Origin: Eriocheir sinensis
Taxonomy: Eukaryota > Arthropoda > Malacostraca > Decapoda > Varunidae
Assembly (NCBI RefSeq): GCF_024679095.1
Contig: NC_066513.1
Coordinates: 13,743,710-13,807,709, forward strand
Direction of reading: 5' to 3'
Length of the DNA: 64,000 nucleotides
The notes below the pieces were generated by a model. It was not told the origin of the DNA. It was given only the letters and a program-made list of their open reading frames with translations, and did not search any database. The translations under genes were made by a program, and so were the position numbers. Shown here piece by piece: positions 12,993 through 23,873 of the stretch. Positions within the stretch are counted from its first letter, which is position 1. Each line of letters starts with the position of its first letter.

Positions 12993-13045
<53 letters not shown>
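12993..13045. repeat. (TG)n microsatellite
   Basis: A TG dinucleotide tract followed by GGGTGGG. Adjacent 13,070-13,290 is pyrimidine-rich with no gene. Confidence 0.95.
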
Positions 13046-13055
<10 letters not shown>

Positions 13056-13580
13056 GGGTGTATCTATTGTTTTACCTTCCTTCTCTCCTTCCCTCCTGTT
13101 CTCTATCTCTTCTTCTCTCCCATTTTTTTCTCTTCTTCCTTACCTCTGTCTCTCTGTTCCTCCTTTCCTTCCTTTCCCTTTAATCCCACTTATCGTCTGT
13201 TCCGTCTGCTCCTCCTTTCCACCCTTTTCTATTCCTCCTTATCTTCTATTCTCTCTAGCCCTCCTTTTCTTCTGTTTTCTTTATCTTTACTATGTTATTA
13301 TCTATCTTCATCTATTCAGACATGTATCTATCTAAAAAGCATCCTTACTTTATACGCTGAATGTAATATCAGAATTCTTTATTATTTACAAGTCGGATGC
13401 TGTGAACAAAAGTCATGTTAAAATAATCATGAGGAGAAAATATCGGTGCCCTCTTTGTACGATCAGAAAGTGAGTTATTGAGTTCTGTCGAGTCTGTTAG
13501 AGTGTTTTTCGTCCCTTCAGAATAAAACGGACTCAGGTACACAGCCCTACCCCCTTCCTCAAGAAAAAAAAAAGCCTAAC

Positions 13581-13585
<5 letters not shown>

Positions 13586-13635
<50 letters not shown>

Positions 13636-13800
13636 GGTAAGCTGGTAACCGGAAACCATATGGCACTACTGACACACACACTCACACACACACCACAACA
13701 CATCCCCCCCCCTCCCCCCCACACACAACACGACACAACCCACAATCCACCCCCCCCCACACACATACCCCCCCCCCCCCACACACACACACAAGCGAGG
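13586..13800. repeat. (TG)n followed by CA-rich and C-run sequence
   Basis: (TG)n at 13,586-13,634 is followed, after about 38 bp of unique sequence, by CACACA-rich DNA and several runs of 7-11 C up to about 13,800. The TG and CA parts are inverted and could pair partially. Confidence 0.9.
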
Positions 13801-14009
13801 GGGGGGGTCGAGTGGGGTATTGTGAGGGGGGTTTGGTAACAGTATTAGCCGCGAAGCCACACAAACGACAGGTAATTGTCTTAGAGGAGGGGCCAGACAG
13901 GAGGAAGTGCAGACACACGGCACGGGCGAGCGAGCAGGGAACAGAGGCAGGGGCGGTGAAGTGCATGAACGGGACGTGAGCAGAAACAGAGGGGCGGAGG
14001 GACGTGTAG

Positions 14010-14440
14010 GCAGATGGAGAGATTGTTAAATGTAGCGGATAAAGAGAGACCGATACCCGTTGAGCTGAAGGGAGACGTGGTTTGGTGTAGGTAGGAAAGA
14101 TAAAGAATTGAAATAGAAAATATGGAGATGGAGAGATAGTTAATTGTAGCGGATAAAGAAAGAGATAGAGAGACAAATACCCGCTGAGACGAATGGGGAA
14201 GTGATTTTGTGTAGATAGAAAAAAGAAAGGCAAAAAATAAAATAGGAATAGAAAAGGATAGAGATGGAGAGATAGATAGTTAAATGTAGCAGATAAAGAA
14301 AGATAGAGAGACAGATATCCGTTGAGCCGACAGAGACATGGTTTTGGGTAGATAAGTAAATTAGAGGAAAGAGAAAGAAAAGAAATAGAATGAAAATAGA
14401 GTAGAAAAAGATATAGAAAAACATAGACAAACCTAGATGA
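14010..14440. repeat. 111-138-bp tandem array
   Basis: AGATGGAGAGATAG with TGTAGCGGATAAAGA recurs near 14,013, 14,124 and 14,263. Each unit continues with a GATACCCGTTGAGC-type block and GTGGTTTTGTGTAGAT. About three units are present, with the last fading toward 14,440. Confidence 0.8.
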
Positions 14441-14794
14441 AGATGGATAAGCAGATACCTAACTGAAATGAACCAATATATGAGTAATAACCGAAGTAGA
14501 AATTAGCTGAACTCTTTTGTTAATTAACGAGATGTACATATGACGAAAAAAGATCAACATAACAGATAAAACGATATATATGAATAAACGACGATATTGA
14601 TGTAAGGGCAGTGTAGCGGAAGAGTTGAATGGTGAATGCAAAGAGAGTTAGATAAATAAGAGGTCTATAATAATAAAAGCTTAATAAACAACGAAATGAA
14701 CAGGTAAATGATGAGGTAGGTAAGTAGGTAGGTAGGTAAACAAACAGAGGAATAGGTAAGTGAAGAAATGGATAGAGGAACAAAAGGATATAAT

Positions 14795-15345
14795 GATAAA
14801 CTAGATAAAACCAGGTGAGAAGGATATAAAAGACAAATCACAGGTAGACAAAGCAAAGGGTGAACAAAGAAAGAGGACAGGTAAACGATGAGGTAGTAAG
14901 GTAAATAAACAAATAAGCTGATAAGGAATGAATACACCAACAAAGAGGCTTAATGATGAACTAGATAAAACCAGGACAGAGGCATATAAAAGACAAAGCA
15001 GCTCACAGGTAGACAAAGCGAAAGGTGAGGAGAGAAAGGGGACAGGTAAACGGTGAATAAAGAAAGTAGTCAAGAAATTAAGAGAGGAACAAAGAGACAG
15101 AATGATGTACCAGATAAAACAAATAGAAAGGCATATAAAAGACAAAGCAGCTCACAGGTAGACAAAGCGAAAGGTGAGCAGAGAAAGAGGACAGGTAAAC
15201 GGTGAATAGAGAAAGTAGTCAAGAAATTAATAGAGGAGCAAAGAGACAGAATGATGTACCAGATAAAACAAATAGAGAGGCATACAAAAGACAAAACAGC
15301 TCACAGGTAGACGAAGCGAAAGGTGAGCACAGGTAGAGTGGAACA
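14795..15345. repeat. 149-165-bp tandem array
   Basis: CAGGTAGACAAAGC recurs at about 14,841, 15,006, 15,155 and 15,304. The two central units are close copies (149 bp) and include GACAGGTAAACGGTGAATA and AGTAGTCAAGAAATTAA. The array ends near 15,345. A related TAGGTAAGTAGGTAGG region lies just before it at about 14,710. Confidence 0.88.
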
Positions 15346-15602
15346 GGTAAAAGTGTAAAAGCATCCATCCACGAATACACGGGTCGGCAAATACACGGGA
15401 AGCGGGGAATGAAGGGACGGCGGGCGAGCAAATAGAGGCAGAGAGATCAATGGAAAAACAGATGGACGTGAACAGAGACAAATTAATGTAAAGCAAACAG
15501 GGTCGTGAAGCTCGGTGTGTCGTGCTATACCTGGAAACGTGCCATATCCGTAAGGGATGTTGAATGTTGAAACTTTTCCTATTTTTTTCTTTCTTTTTTT
15601 GC

Positions 15603-16078
15603 GACTGAGGACACAAAGCAGACAGGGTTGGAAAGTTTCTGGAATTTATGAACTAGGTATTTTTTTTTTCCTTTATATGTCGTATCTTTTTTTTTTTTTT
15701 TTCCTTTTTTACAACACAGTCCACAAAACAGACAGGGTTGGAAAGTTTCTGGAATTAAGAACTAGGTATTTTTTTTCCTTCATTTTTTACAACACAGGCC
15801 ACAAAACAGACAGGGTTGGAAAGTTTCTGGAATTTATGAACTGTTATAGGTATTATTTTTTTTCCTTTGTCTTTTCTTTTTTTCTTTTTTACAACAGGCC
15901 ACAAAACAGACAGGACTGGAAAGTTTCAGGATTTTATATCGTATTATTATTTTTTCCTCAACAAGTAGTTTCTTTATTTCTTTTTCTTCTTTTTTGCGAT
16001 CAAGACAACAAAACAATGACTAAATCTGCACTTTCCCGCATATTTATTTTCTTGTTTATTTTTCTCAAGGTCTGAAAA
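15603..16078. repeat. Dispersed repeat X, tandemly expanded copy
   Basis: CACAAA(A/G)CAGACAGG with GGAAAGTTTCTGGAATT recurs at about 15,612, 15,722, 15,800 and 15,900, with T-runs of variable length between, so spacing varies from about 79 to 110 bp. A fifth partial unit at about 16,003 leads into AAATCTGCACTTT and TTTCTCAAGGTCTG, matching the 3' part of the single-unit copy at 9756-9935. Confidence 0.8.
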
Positions 16079-16365
16079 TGATATACAGTAATTTTTTTCA
16101 CAACTTTTATCCGTTTTGGCAAAGTTTTATGGAGACGAAACACGTTGTACTTCTAAAGGATAATTGCAATAAGGATGTCGAGGATTGCTTACGTTCCTGT
16201 CGGCACCCACCTTCATTATGTAGCGTCCTTCTGATCTCCTAAAGCCTCGCCCGGGCCTAAGTGAGCCGCTAATGACCCCTATCACTTGCTATTGAACCTC
16301 GTAATTGAAGGGGAAGGTGACGTGCGCTTGCCGACTGACTCCATGATCACAGGCGTCGAGAAAAT

Positions 16366-16370
<5 letters not shown>

Positions 16371-16412
<42 letters not shown>
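16371..16412. repeat. (TG)n microsatellite
   Basis: About 21 TG units ending in TTTTGTAG. Confidence 0.95.
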
Positions 16413-16416
<4 letters not shown>

Positions 16417-16674
16417 GTAGATTGAAGAGGACTGGAAGTAGAAGAACAATACACTTTCGTAGAAGAAGGAAGAAAGGACTGGAGGGAAGGGAGGGAGGGA
16501 GGGTAAGAGGAGGAAGGGAATGAAAGAGAGAGGAAGTAATTTAGACAAATGAGCCAACAGCAGCATTTAGAGAAACGCCAAGACGAAGGAGAAAAAATAA
16601 GAGGCTTTTAGGCATCACACACATAGGCCTACGCACATGTATCGTACACGTTTCTGCTTACATAACCACACACT

Positions 16675-17440
16675 TTGTTTTCATCTTTATTCGTGTCTGC
16701 TTATGTTACGACTCTCTTTTCGCCATCTGTCTCTTCACCTTCCCTCCCTCTTTCTCTTACGTTCTCTTTAATCTCTCCTCTTCTCCCATTCTCTCGTTCT
16801 CCCATCTTTCCTTTCCTTCCGTTCCCTATATCCCTCCTTTGCTCCATTTCCCCCTATTCCTCCTTTGCTCCATTTCCCTCTATTCCTCATTTGCTCCATT
16901 TCCCCCTATTCCTCCTTTGCTCCATTTCCCCCTATTCCTCCTTTGCTCCATTTCCCTCTATTCCTTCTTCCCTCCTATTCCCACTTCGTATTCCTCCCTA
17001 CTTTCCGTTTCTTCATTCTACCTTCCCTCCCATTCCCTTTATTCCGCCTTACTTTTCGTTTCCTCTACCTCTCATTTCCTCCGTTTCTCTCTAACCCTCC
17101 TTGTCTTTCGTTCCCTTTATCTTTCCTTTCCTCCCTTTCTCTTTATCTCTCCCTTCCTGCCATTCTCTACCCTTCCTTTCCCTATAGCCTCCTACCCTCC
17201 CTCCCATCTCCTCTCTCCTGTTCCCTTTCTCCCTCCCTCCCTCCCGTTCCCTCCTTTCTTCCGTTCTCCCACCAAACTTCCCTCCTCTCTAATCTCTACT
17301 TCGGTGCCTTTAACACTCTCCACTTTTGGTGAAAATTTCCTCTCCCAAAGTTCCTTCTCCCCTTCCCTCTATTCCTTCCTCCTCCTCCTCCTCCTTCTCG
17401 CCCCTTCTTCATTTGCATGTAAAGTGGCCGTGCGTCGCTG
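16675..17440 (+). repeat. Polypyrimidine region with 26-bp minisatellite
   Basis: The motif TTTGCTCCATTTCC recurs every 26 bp at about 16,838, 16,864, 16,890, 16,916 and 16,942. The rest is diffuse T/C-rich sequence. Open frames of 139-275 codons here are translations of the repeat and have no recognisable domain. At the right edge CTGTCCTCAG/GTGAGT near 17,451 is a perfect match to a 5' splice-site consensus, but no matching acceptor was found. Confidence 0.75.
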
Positions 17441-17539
17441 CTGTCCTCAGGTGAGTGTGTGGACAAAGGTGTATTTCGGGCACGTAAGGAACGGGGAGGA
17501 GGGGGGTGACCTGCGAACCGCCACACCCAAGACACCCCG

Positions 17540-17980
17540 CCCTCTGTACTACACTAAACCACACTCCTTCTGCTGCTACACTTACACCCACTGCACGTCA
17601 CACCCTTCACAAGACATTATACAACACACCCAGATACACTACACACTCAACACGCACTATCTCTAAATTACACCCACCCCTTCTGCTTTCCTTTCCTTTA
17701 AACGACGTAATGCAACACAGAAACACACCCAACACACCTCTACACCCTGCAACACCCCTTTTTCTGCTACCCTTACACCCACTGCAAGCCATATACCCCA
17801 AATGATATACAACACTCTTATCTAAATACACCCCACCACACTTGACAATAGACCCCGGTACACCTACGCCGTCTTACACCCCGACACAAATCATATCGCC
17901 TTTATCCAAGTATCCACCCCACAATAATGAACCATAGATAATAACACTACACCCATACACTCAACACACCTAACCCTTAT
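17540..17980. other. CA/ACC-rich low-complexity sequence, no gene
   Basis: The plus strand is rich in A and C (ACACCC, CACACC), with no periodic unit that I can define. Short open frames are composition artefacts. Confidence 0.6.
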
Positions 17981-18048
17981 TTATTTTACGGTAAAGAAGG
18001 CATCTCAAAGGTTAAAAAAAAAGGGAAATAGTAAAAAAAACCGCTTAC
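17981..18048 (-). mobile_element. LINE 3' tail fragment, copy B
   Basis: Reads on the plus strand TTTTACGGTAAAGAAGGCA, TCTCAAAGGTTAAAA and later ACCGCTTACC. This is the reverse complement of the poly-A LINE tail family. Confidence 0.55.
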
Positions 18049-18078
18049 CTTCACCATCACACAAATGATAGATCACAT

Positions 18079-18088
<10 letters not shown>

Positions 18089-18164
<76 letters not shown>
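18089..18164. repeat. (CA)n microsatellite
   Basis: An AC dinucleotide tract of about 76 bp, followed to about 18,360 by CA/CC-rich sequence. Confidence 0.95.
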
Positions 18165-18166
<2 letters not shown>

Positions 18167-18589
18167 CTTGCTCATACCTCACCCTACCCTTATTTTTCAC
18201 CCCATCCAACACCTTACTCACCCTCACCACTTCACACGCACACTCCACACCACACACCTCACCCTTGCTCTCCTTCACACCACCACATCACATCCACTCA
18301 TCACCCCTCTCACCACACACTACACTTGCTCACCCCTCACACCCCTCACCCTACCTTTTAGTCATTTGTTTCTCCTCACCTGCGTTACCTGATCCCCCGC
18401 GTTAGCTTTGTACTTACCTGTCCAGGGGCGTGAGTGTCACCTGTCTTTCCGGCGGCAGGAGAGGAGCGGGCGGACCCTCTCAATTATACAAAGGGAAAAA
18501 GGGAAGCAGCAGGTCAGCAGGAGGGCGAAGAGCAAGGTGGATAGAAAGGCATTAAGGGAGACTGCACAGGGCGGGGAGATGGGATAAAG

Positions 18590-18593
<4 letters not shown>

Positions 18594-18658
<65 letters not shown>
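18594..18658. repeat. (GA)n microsatellite
   Basis: A GA tract of about 65 bp. Downstream to about 18,950 is A-rich unique sequence with a repeated GAAGCTTA(C/T)GACAAAA-like motif and no gene. Confidence 0.93.
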
Positions 18659-18663
<5 letters not shown>

Positions 18664-19080
18664 AGAGAAAGAAAGTAAATAAGTGAGATAGACACAAACA
18701 TACAGACACACAAACAATCAAAAACAGATGACAAACACACAATTAGACAAACATACAAGACTAACAGCAACAAAATAATCTTGTAAGACAGAGCAACAAA
18801 AAAGAAGAAGCTTACAACAAAAAAAGAAGAAAAACAGCAACAGAATGACGTCAGACAAAGCCAAACAAAAAAGTTGAAGCTTATGACAAAAAACACAAAA
18901 AAACAAACCAACAAAAAATCATAACCTACCTTTCCCGTAATCAAACAAAAACCCCGGCGCTGTAAGTAAATAAGTAAGTAAGCGTGTAAGTAGGCCGGGA
19001 GGAGAAGAATTATGGAAGTAGGCAGATTAGATGACCCATAAATTCATCAGTGACGTGTAATTTGCTCTTTTTTTTTCCAG

Positions 19081-19131
19081 GTACGAACGAATTGCGTCAT
19101 CAGGGCTGGGAATGGCGTAGCGCTCCCAAGG
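19081..19131 (+). other. Candidate 51-bp internal exon
   Basis: A strong 3' splice site (CTCTTTTTTTTTCCAG, ending at 19,080) and a strong 5' splice site (AAGG/GTAAGT at 19,131/19,132) bracket 51 bp, a multiple of three. Two of the three frames are open across it; one of them reads TNELRHQGWEWRSAPK. I do not recognise the peptide. No neighbouring exon is visible within several kilobases, as expected if introns are long. It could equally be a chance pairing in T-rich DNA. Confidence 0.25.
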
Positions 19132-19139
19132 GTAAGTCC

Positions 19140-19600
19140 GTCCATTAGTCGAGAGGGGCCGGGAAGGGAGGGAGGGAGGGGAAGGAGAGAGGAGAGGAGA
19201 AGGACTGCTGGAAGGTAAGGGAAGGAAAGAGGTAGGGAAGGAGGAAAGAAGAGCCGGAAGATAAGGATTTTGGAAAGGAAGTAGATGGGGAAGGAGATGA
19301 AGGAAGGGAGGGAGAGAGGGGGGAAGAAGAACAACTTGAAGGTAAGGTAAAGATTAGGGAAGGAAGGGAGGGAGGGAGAGAAGAGAGGGGAGAAGAAAAG
19401 CTGGAGGATAAATTAAGTTAAAGATTAGGGTAGAAAGGAGGCAGAGAAGGAGAGGAAGAGAGGGAGGGAGGGAGAGAAGAGAGGGGAAATGGAGAGCTAG
19501 AAGGTAAGGTAATGATTAGGGAAGGAGGGGAAAAGAGCTGGAAGAAAGGTAAGGGTTAGAAAGGTAAGGAAGAAGGTAAGGAAGGAAGGGAAGCGAGTCC
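19140..19600 (+). repeat. Homopurine GGGAAGGA-rich block
   Basis: The plus strand is almost entirely A/G, with recurrent AAGGTAAGG and AGGGAGGGAG motifs. No regular period is evident. A minus-strand leucine/serine/proline-rich open frame is an artefact. Confidence 0.75.
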
Positions 19601-19777
19601 CACCAGGTGTTCCATTTTCCCACGCTGACTGCTTATAAACTGTGGCAGGTATAATTGGTCTATGGATTATTGGTGTTGTTTCTACTGTTGTTTTTATTGT
19701 GCTCCTTATTGCCGCTGGAGATTGTCAGGACTGAGCGAAATAATAGTGATAACAGCAGTAGTATAGTAGTAATTATT

Positions 19778-19965
19778 GTTGCCCTTTCCTGTATAAAAAA
19801 TAAGTTTCCTCATTTCTTTTGCCCTTTACTGTAAAACTGTTTCCTTTTTTTCTTCCCCGTTCCTCTAAAACAAATCGTCCGTTTCTTTCCTACTCCTGTA
19901 AATATATAGTTTCCTCTTTTTGTGGCCCTTGGGTTGCCTCCTTTCCTCTAAAAAAAAAAAAAAAT
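19778..19965 (+). mobile_element. LINE 3' tail fragments, copy J, locally reiterated
   Basis: The segment at 19,917-19,965 reads GTGGCCCTTGGGTTGCC, TCCTTTCCTCT and then a 15-A run, matching the poly-A LINE tail family. Upstream, TTGCCCTTTCCTGTATAAAA near 19,778 and TTGCCCTTTACTGTAAAA near 19,820 look like shorter, decayed reiterations of the same tail. Confidence 0.5.
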
Positions 19966-19989
19966 AAATAAATAAAACATAAGTTGAGC

Positions 19990-20380
19990 CAAGAATCAGT
20001 ATAGTCCTTTCCTTGGCCTAACCTCCAAACGGAACCTTCTTTGGTCTGTAGGCAGCGGAGCGTCACCACACACCTGTATCGAGAGTGGACAGGTGTTAGT
20101 AGCAGCAGCGGGACACAGGTTGCAATGGACGGCCTTAGGAGGGGGCGGGAGGATGGATCAGCGCTGGGGACTGTTGGAATACGCGTAATAATGCATAACT
20201 CGGGTACTGTAATGAACTCTGTATTGCAATGAATTAGATTAACTGTTGGTTCATACTGCTGCTGCGAGCGTATGTCGGTCGCTCGGACGTGAGGGTCAGT
20301 GGCCGATGTTATGAAATGTAAATGGATTTCCCTCCGAGCACTGCGGCATATGTTACCGATGCGCCCGCGGCTGAAAGGAT
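19990..20380. other. Unique sequence, no gene recognised
   Basis: Non-repetitive DNA of mixed composition. A 63-codon plus-strand frame at 20,041-20,232 shows no recognisable motif. It ends in (GTA)n and (GGT)n triplets at about 20,382-20,435. Confidence 0.5.
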
Positions 20381-20565
20381 GGTAGTAGTAGTAATAGTAG
20401 TAGTAGTAGTAGCGGTGGTGGTGGTGGTGGTGGTAGCGTCGGAAGGTGTATCGTTAACAAGGTTTGGTTTATAGATGCGAGTTGAGGTGAGGTTAGTGCC
20501 GCTTGGTCCGTGATGTGTTCCCGCTCACTCTTTACTGCCTCTTGCTGGGGTTTAGGGCTCCTTGT

Positions 20566-20569
20566 GCGT

Positions 20570-20639
<70 letters not shown>
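20566..20639. repeat. (TG)n microsatellite
   Basis: A TG tract of about 74 bp with one TATG interruption near its start. Confidence 0.95.
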
Positions 20640-20642
<3 letters not shown>

Positions 20643-21122
20643 CGTCTCCATCTGTCAATATATATCTCTCTTTGTCCATCCGTCTGTTTCTATATGCTTG
20701 TAATTATGAGAAGTTCGAGTTTTTTTCTCACATCGTCCGTTTTTTATGTGATTCTGTAGGAGAGTACGTTTTTAATGGTGTTTGTAGAGTTCCGGGATTG
20801 AAGGGATTACGTTGCATGAATTTCTTATCGTATTGATGATGTCATTGTATCTGAAAGGTGAGGAGGAAGTAGGAAGTAGAACGATGAAAGGTGAAATGTG
20901 GCAGGCAAAGAGCGGAGACTTGGAAATTGTAAGGTAGCAGGGAAGGAAGAGAAAACAGAACGAGGAATAAGGAAGAGGAAGGAAGAAGTAGGACGAAGGT
21001 GAAAGGTGGGAGGCAAAATCCGGAGACTTGGGAAGGCCCTGGAAATGGTAAGAGACACGATGTAAAGGAAGAGGAAGAAGGAAGAGGAAGAGGTATAATA
21101 GATCATAGTCAGGCAATGTCAG

Positions 21123-21126
<4 letters not shown>

Positions 21127-21173
<47 letters not shown>

Positions 21174-21241
21174 AAGAGAGAAGAAGAGAAGAGAAGAGAA
21201 GAGAGGAGAGGAGAGGAGAGGAGAGGAGAGGAGAGGAGAGG

Positions 21242-21312
<71 letters not shown>
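21127..21312. repeat. Compound (GA)n / (GAGGA)n / (GA)n tract
   Basis: (GA)n at 21,127-21,169 is followed by AGAAGAGAAG units and then a perfect (GAGGA)n stretch at about 21,204-21,248. (GA)n then continues to 21,312. The structure suggests a pentamer array grew inside a dinucleotide tract. Confidence 0.95.
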
Positions 21313-21314
<2 letters not shown>

Positions 21315-21915
21315 GCTTTGCTTACCCCCGTACCGCCTGTAAGCATTCTATGGCTTCCTCCCCCCCAACATGAAGAAGGGGGGAGGGTGGGGGTGACGGG
21401 GTAATGGGAGAGAGTGTGGAGGGGAGGTTATCACTAGTAAGTATGCACGCTTCGTTTTGCACGTTTTGTGGTGGGGAGGTATTGAGGTGGGAGGGGTGAC
21501 TAGTGCGTAGAAGAGGTGATGGGAGGGTGAGGGGGATGAACAGGAGGGGTGAGGTGGGTGATATTGATGGGGGAGACTTATATAAAGGAATGGGCTTGAG
21601 AGACGAAATTAAAGTAAGGTGTGATGGGGTATTGTGATGGGGTTAAGGGGAGGGGTGAAATGGGAGGTAGTGATGGGAGTCTTGGGTAATGGTGAAGGTT
21701 TATACAAAGGAATAGGCATGAAGACAAAATCGCATCAAAACTATAGTGAAAAGATATTAGTAAGTCAACATTGTTACAAAAAAAGACCTTTCTTGGTGAA
21801 ATTTCAGTCTAAAGGAAAGGGAAGGTTGAAAGGAGTGGTAAAGAGAGGGAGTTGAAAGGGGGGGGGGGGTATAGGAAGGATAGAGGGACATGTGGAACGA
21901 TGACTAGGGTTTCTG

Positions 21916-22370
21916 CACCTCCCCATAACCCCCATTCCATTCCTTACCTCATCCAACCACCCCCTCAACCCCTCCTCTCTCTCTGCCTCCCCACTCAACC
22001 CCTCTCTGCTAAATATTCTCCTCTTTCCACTCCTTCCTCAACCTCCCTCCCCTCTTTACTATTTCAGCACCTCCCCGTAACCCCCATTCCATTACCTACC
22101 TCATCCAATCACCCCTCAACCCCTCCTCTCTCTCTGCCTCCCCACTCAACCCCTCTCTGCTAAATATTCTCTTCTTTCCACTCCTTCCTCAACCTCCCTC
22201 CCCTCTTTATTATTTCAGCACCTCCCCGTAACCCCCATTCCATTCCCTACCTCATCCAATCACCCCTCAACCCCTCCTCCTTTTTCCTCCCCACTCAATC
22301 CCCCTCTGCTAAATATTCTCTTCATTGCAGTCCTTCCTCAACCTCCCTCCCCTTTTTCTTCCACTGGTCT
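21916..22370 (+). repeat. 151-bp tandem array, pyrimidine-rich
   Basis: CACCTCCCC(A/G)TAACCCCCATTCC recurs at about 21,916, 22,068 and 22,219. Each unit contains CTCATCCAA(T/C)CACCCC, CACTCAACCCC, GCTAAATATTCTC and CTTCCTCAACCTCCC. A decayed fourth unit begins after 22,325. Open frames across it are not supported as coding. Confidence 0.9.
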
Positions 22371-22850
22371 TCCCCTTCCTTCTTTCCTCCCTCCTCACCT
22401 CTCACCTGCAATGCCTGGATTTCTTCCCTCCCCCTCACCCCCTCGCCCTCCCCCCTTTTTCTCTCTCCCCTGCACCTTTCCTCCCCCACCCCCAGCCCCT
22501 TACCTGTCTCTCCCCTGACTTTGCTGATTCCTTCACCCCCTGTCTCCCCTCACCCCTCACCACCTCCCTCTCCCATCACCCCTGCCTCTCCCCTCGTCCT
22601 CTGCCTCCCCCTTCACCCCCTGCCTCTCCCTTCACCCCCCTCACTTTCGTCCCCTTCCTCCCTCTTCACTCAACTGTGCCTCTCCCCCTCACCTCTACCT
22701 CTCCCCTCACCTTCATCCCTCCCCCTGTCTCTACCTTCCTTTTCCTTTTCCCCTCTCCCCTCCCTCACCCACTTCACCTTCCCCTCCCCCCTCCCTCCCC
22801 TCTTCCCTCCCCCCTTCCTCGCCCTCGTGCTCGCCGTGTCTTTCGTCACC
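22370..22850 (+). repeat. C-rich polypyrimidine region
   Basis: CCTCACC- and CCTCTCCC-rich sequence with almost no G on the plus strand. A 189-codon proline/leucine/serine frame spans it and is a composition artefact. Confidence 0.7.
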
Positions 22851-22879
22851 TCTCAGTAGCAGGCTCGAAGTCACTCTGT

Positions 22880-22950
22880 TCGCTCTTGTCTTAGTCGGTA
22901 GCGTTTGAGACCGAGTGGCCAGGGTTCGACTCCTCCCACCAGGCCGGGCC
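22880..22950 (+). repeat. tRNA-like relic (SINE head?)
   Basis: TGTCTTAGTCGGTAGCG resembles a polymerase III A box, and AGGGTTCGACTCC is a good B box, followed by CACCAGGC. The spacing of about 36 bp is shorter than the usual 44 or so, suggesting a shortened anticodon arm. It is therefore more likely a decayed tRNA-derived SINE head than a functional tRNA. Confidence 0.4.
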
Positions 22951-23499
22951 GATCACACACTGTAATAATAATAGTAGTGGTAATAATGATAATTAGCTCT
23001 GTTTTCTTCTCATGGTTTAATTAATTTCATTTCACGTTTCTGTTTAACTAAAGTGATGGTGTTCTTTTAATGGGTATATAAATTTGTCTCAACGTAATTT
23101 ATTTCCTGATTTACTGTTTCGTTTAGTTCGTCGTGCTCGGATCGGTCGCTACTGAAGCCAAACAAGACCCGGAAACTCTCACTGTCCAGCCTGCAACGCG
23201 TGGGACCGAACCCCGGGCCACGCGTTTCACCTAGGTTCGCTTTGCAACAGACCTAACGGAGCTTCGGACTTTGCGGTTCACTGGTCGTTAGTTCCTGGTA
23301 TCGAAGTGGTGGTGTTCTGGTTTCCCATCTCGACTCCTGTGGTTCTTCAGCCTCTCCGCAGCCTAATACCATGTCGTGAGTGTTCGTAGGCAACCCTGTA
23401 GAGCTTCGTAGAAAACTGGAGCTGCGGCGGGTTGGCTCGTTTTGATGGTAGACTCGTAAAAGTAATGGAGAGTAAGTATCTGTATGTTCTTGTTATGTT

Positions 23500-23572
23500 C
23501 TGCCTCCTCCTCCTCCTCCTCCTCCTCCTCCTCCTCCTCCTCCTCCTCCTCCTCCCCCTCCTCCTCCCCCCT
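23500..23572. repeat. (CTC)n trinucleotide repeat
   Basis: About 20 perfect CTC triplets, then CCCCTC interruptions. Confidence 0.95.
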
Positions 23573-23873
23573 CGTAGTAATGCCCTGGACGCTAAGGGTG
23601 GAACAAGCATCAGTGTCGGAGGGAAAAAGCATTCTTGTTCAGGCCGAAAGAGAACTGTTATTAGTATTGTTATTGCGAATGGCTGGGAAGGGATGAGGGA
23701 GGAATGAGGAAAAAGAGAAAGGGAGGGAGGAAAGAACAAGGGAAGGGAGAGAAAAAGAGGGGCAAATAACGGGGGAAAGAAGAGAGGGAAGGAGGAATGA
23801 GGTAAAGAGAGTGAAGGAGGGAAAAAAATGATCAGGGGGAAATGAGAAAGGGAGGGAAGAACAGGGGAAAGAA

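Noticed and set aside
16839..17666. 275-codon open frame ending in a possible secreted-protein start
   Set aside because: Most of it is the 26-bp minisatellite and CTC repeats, and the downstream part past 17,451 would lie beyond a splice donor. Kept only as a weak splice-site observation.
23180..23235. Possible tRNA or SINE head on the minus strand (GGGGTTCGGTCCC)
   Set aside because: B-box-like, but I could not find a convincing A box at the right distance.
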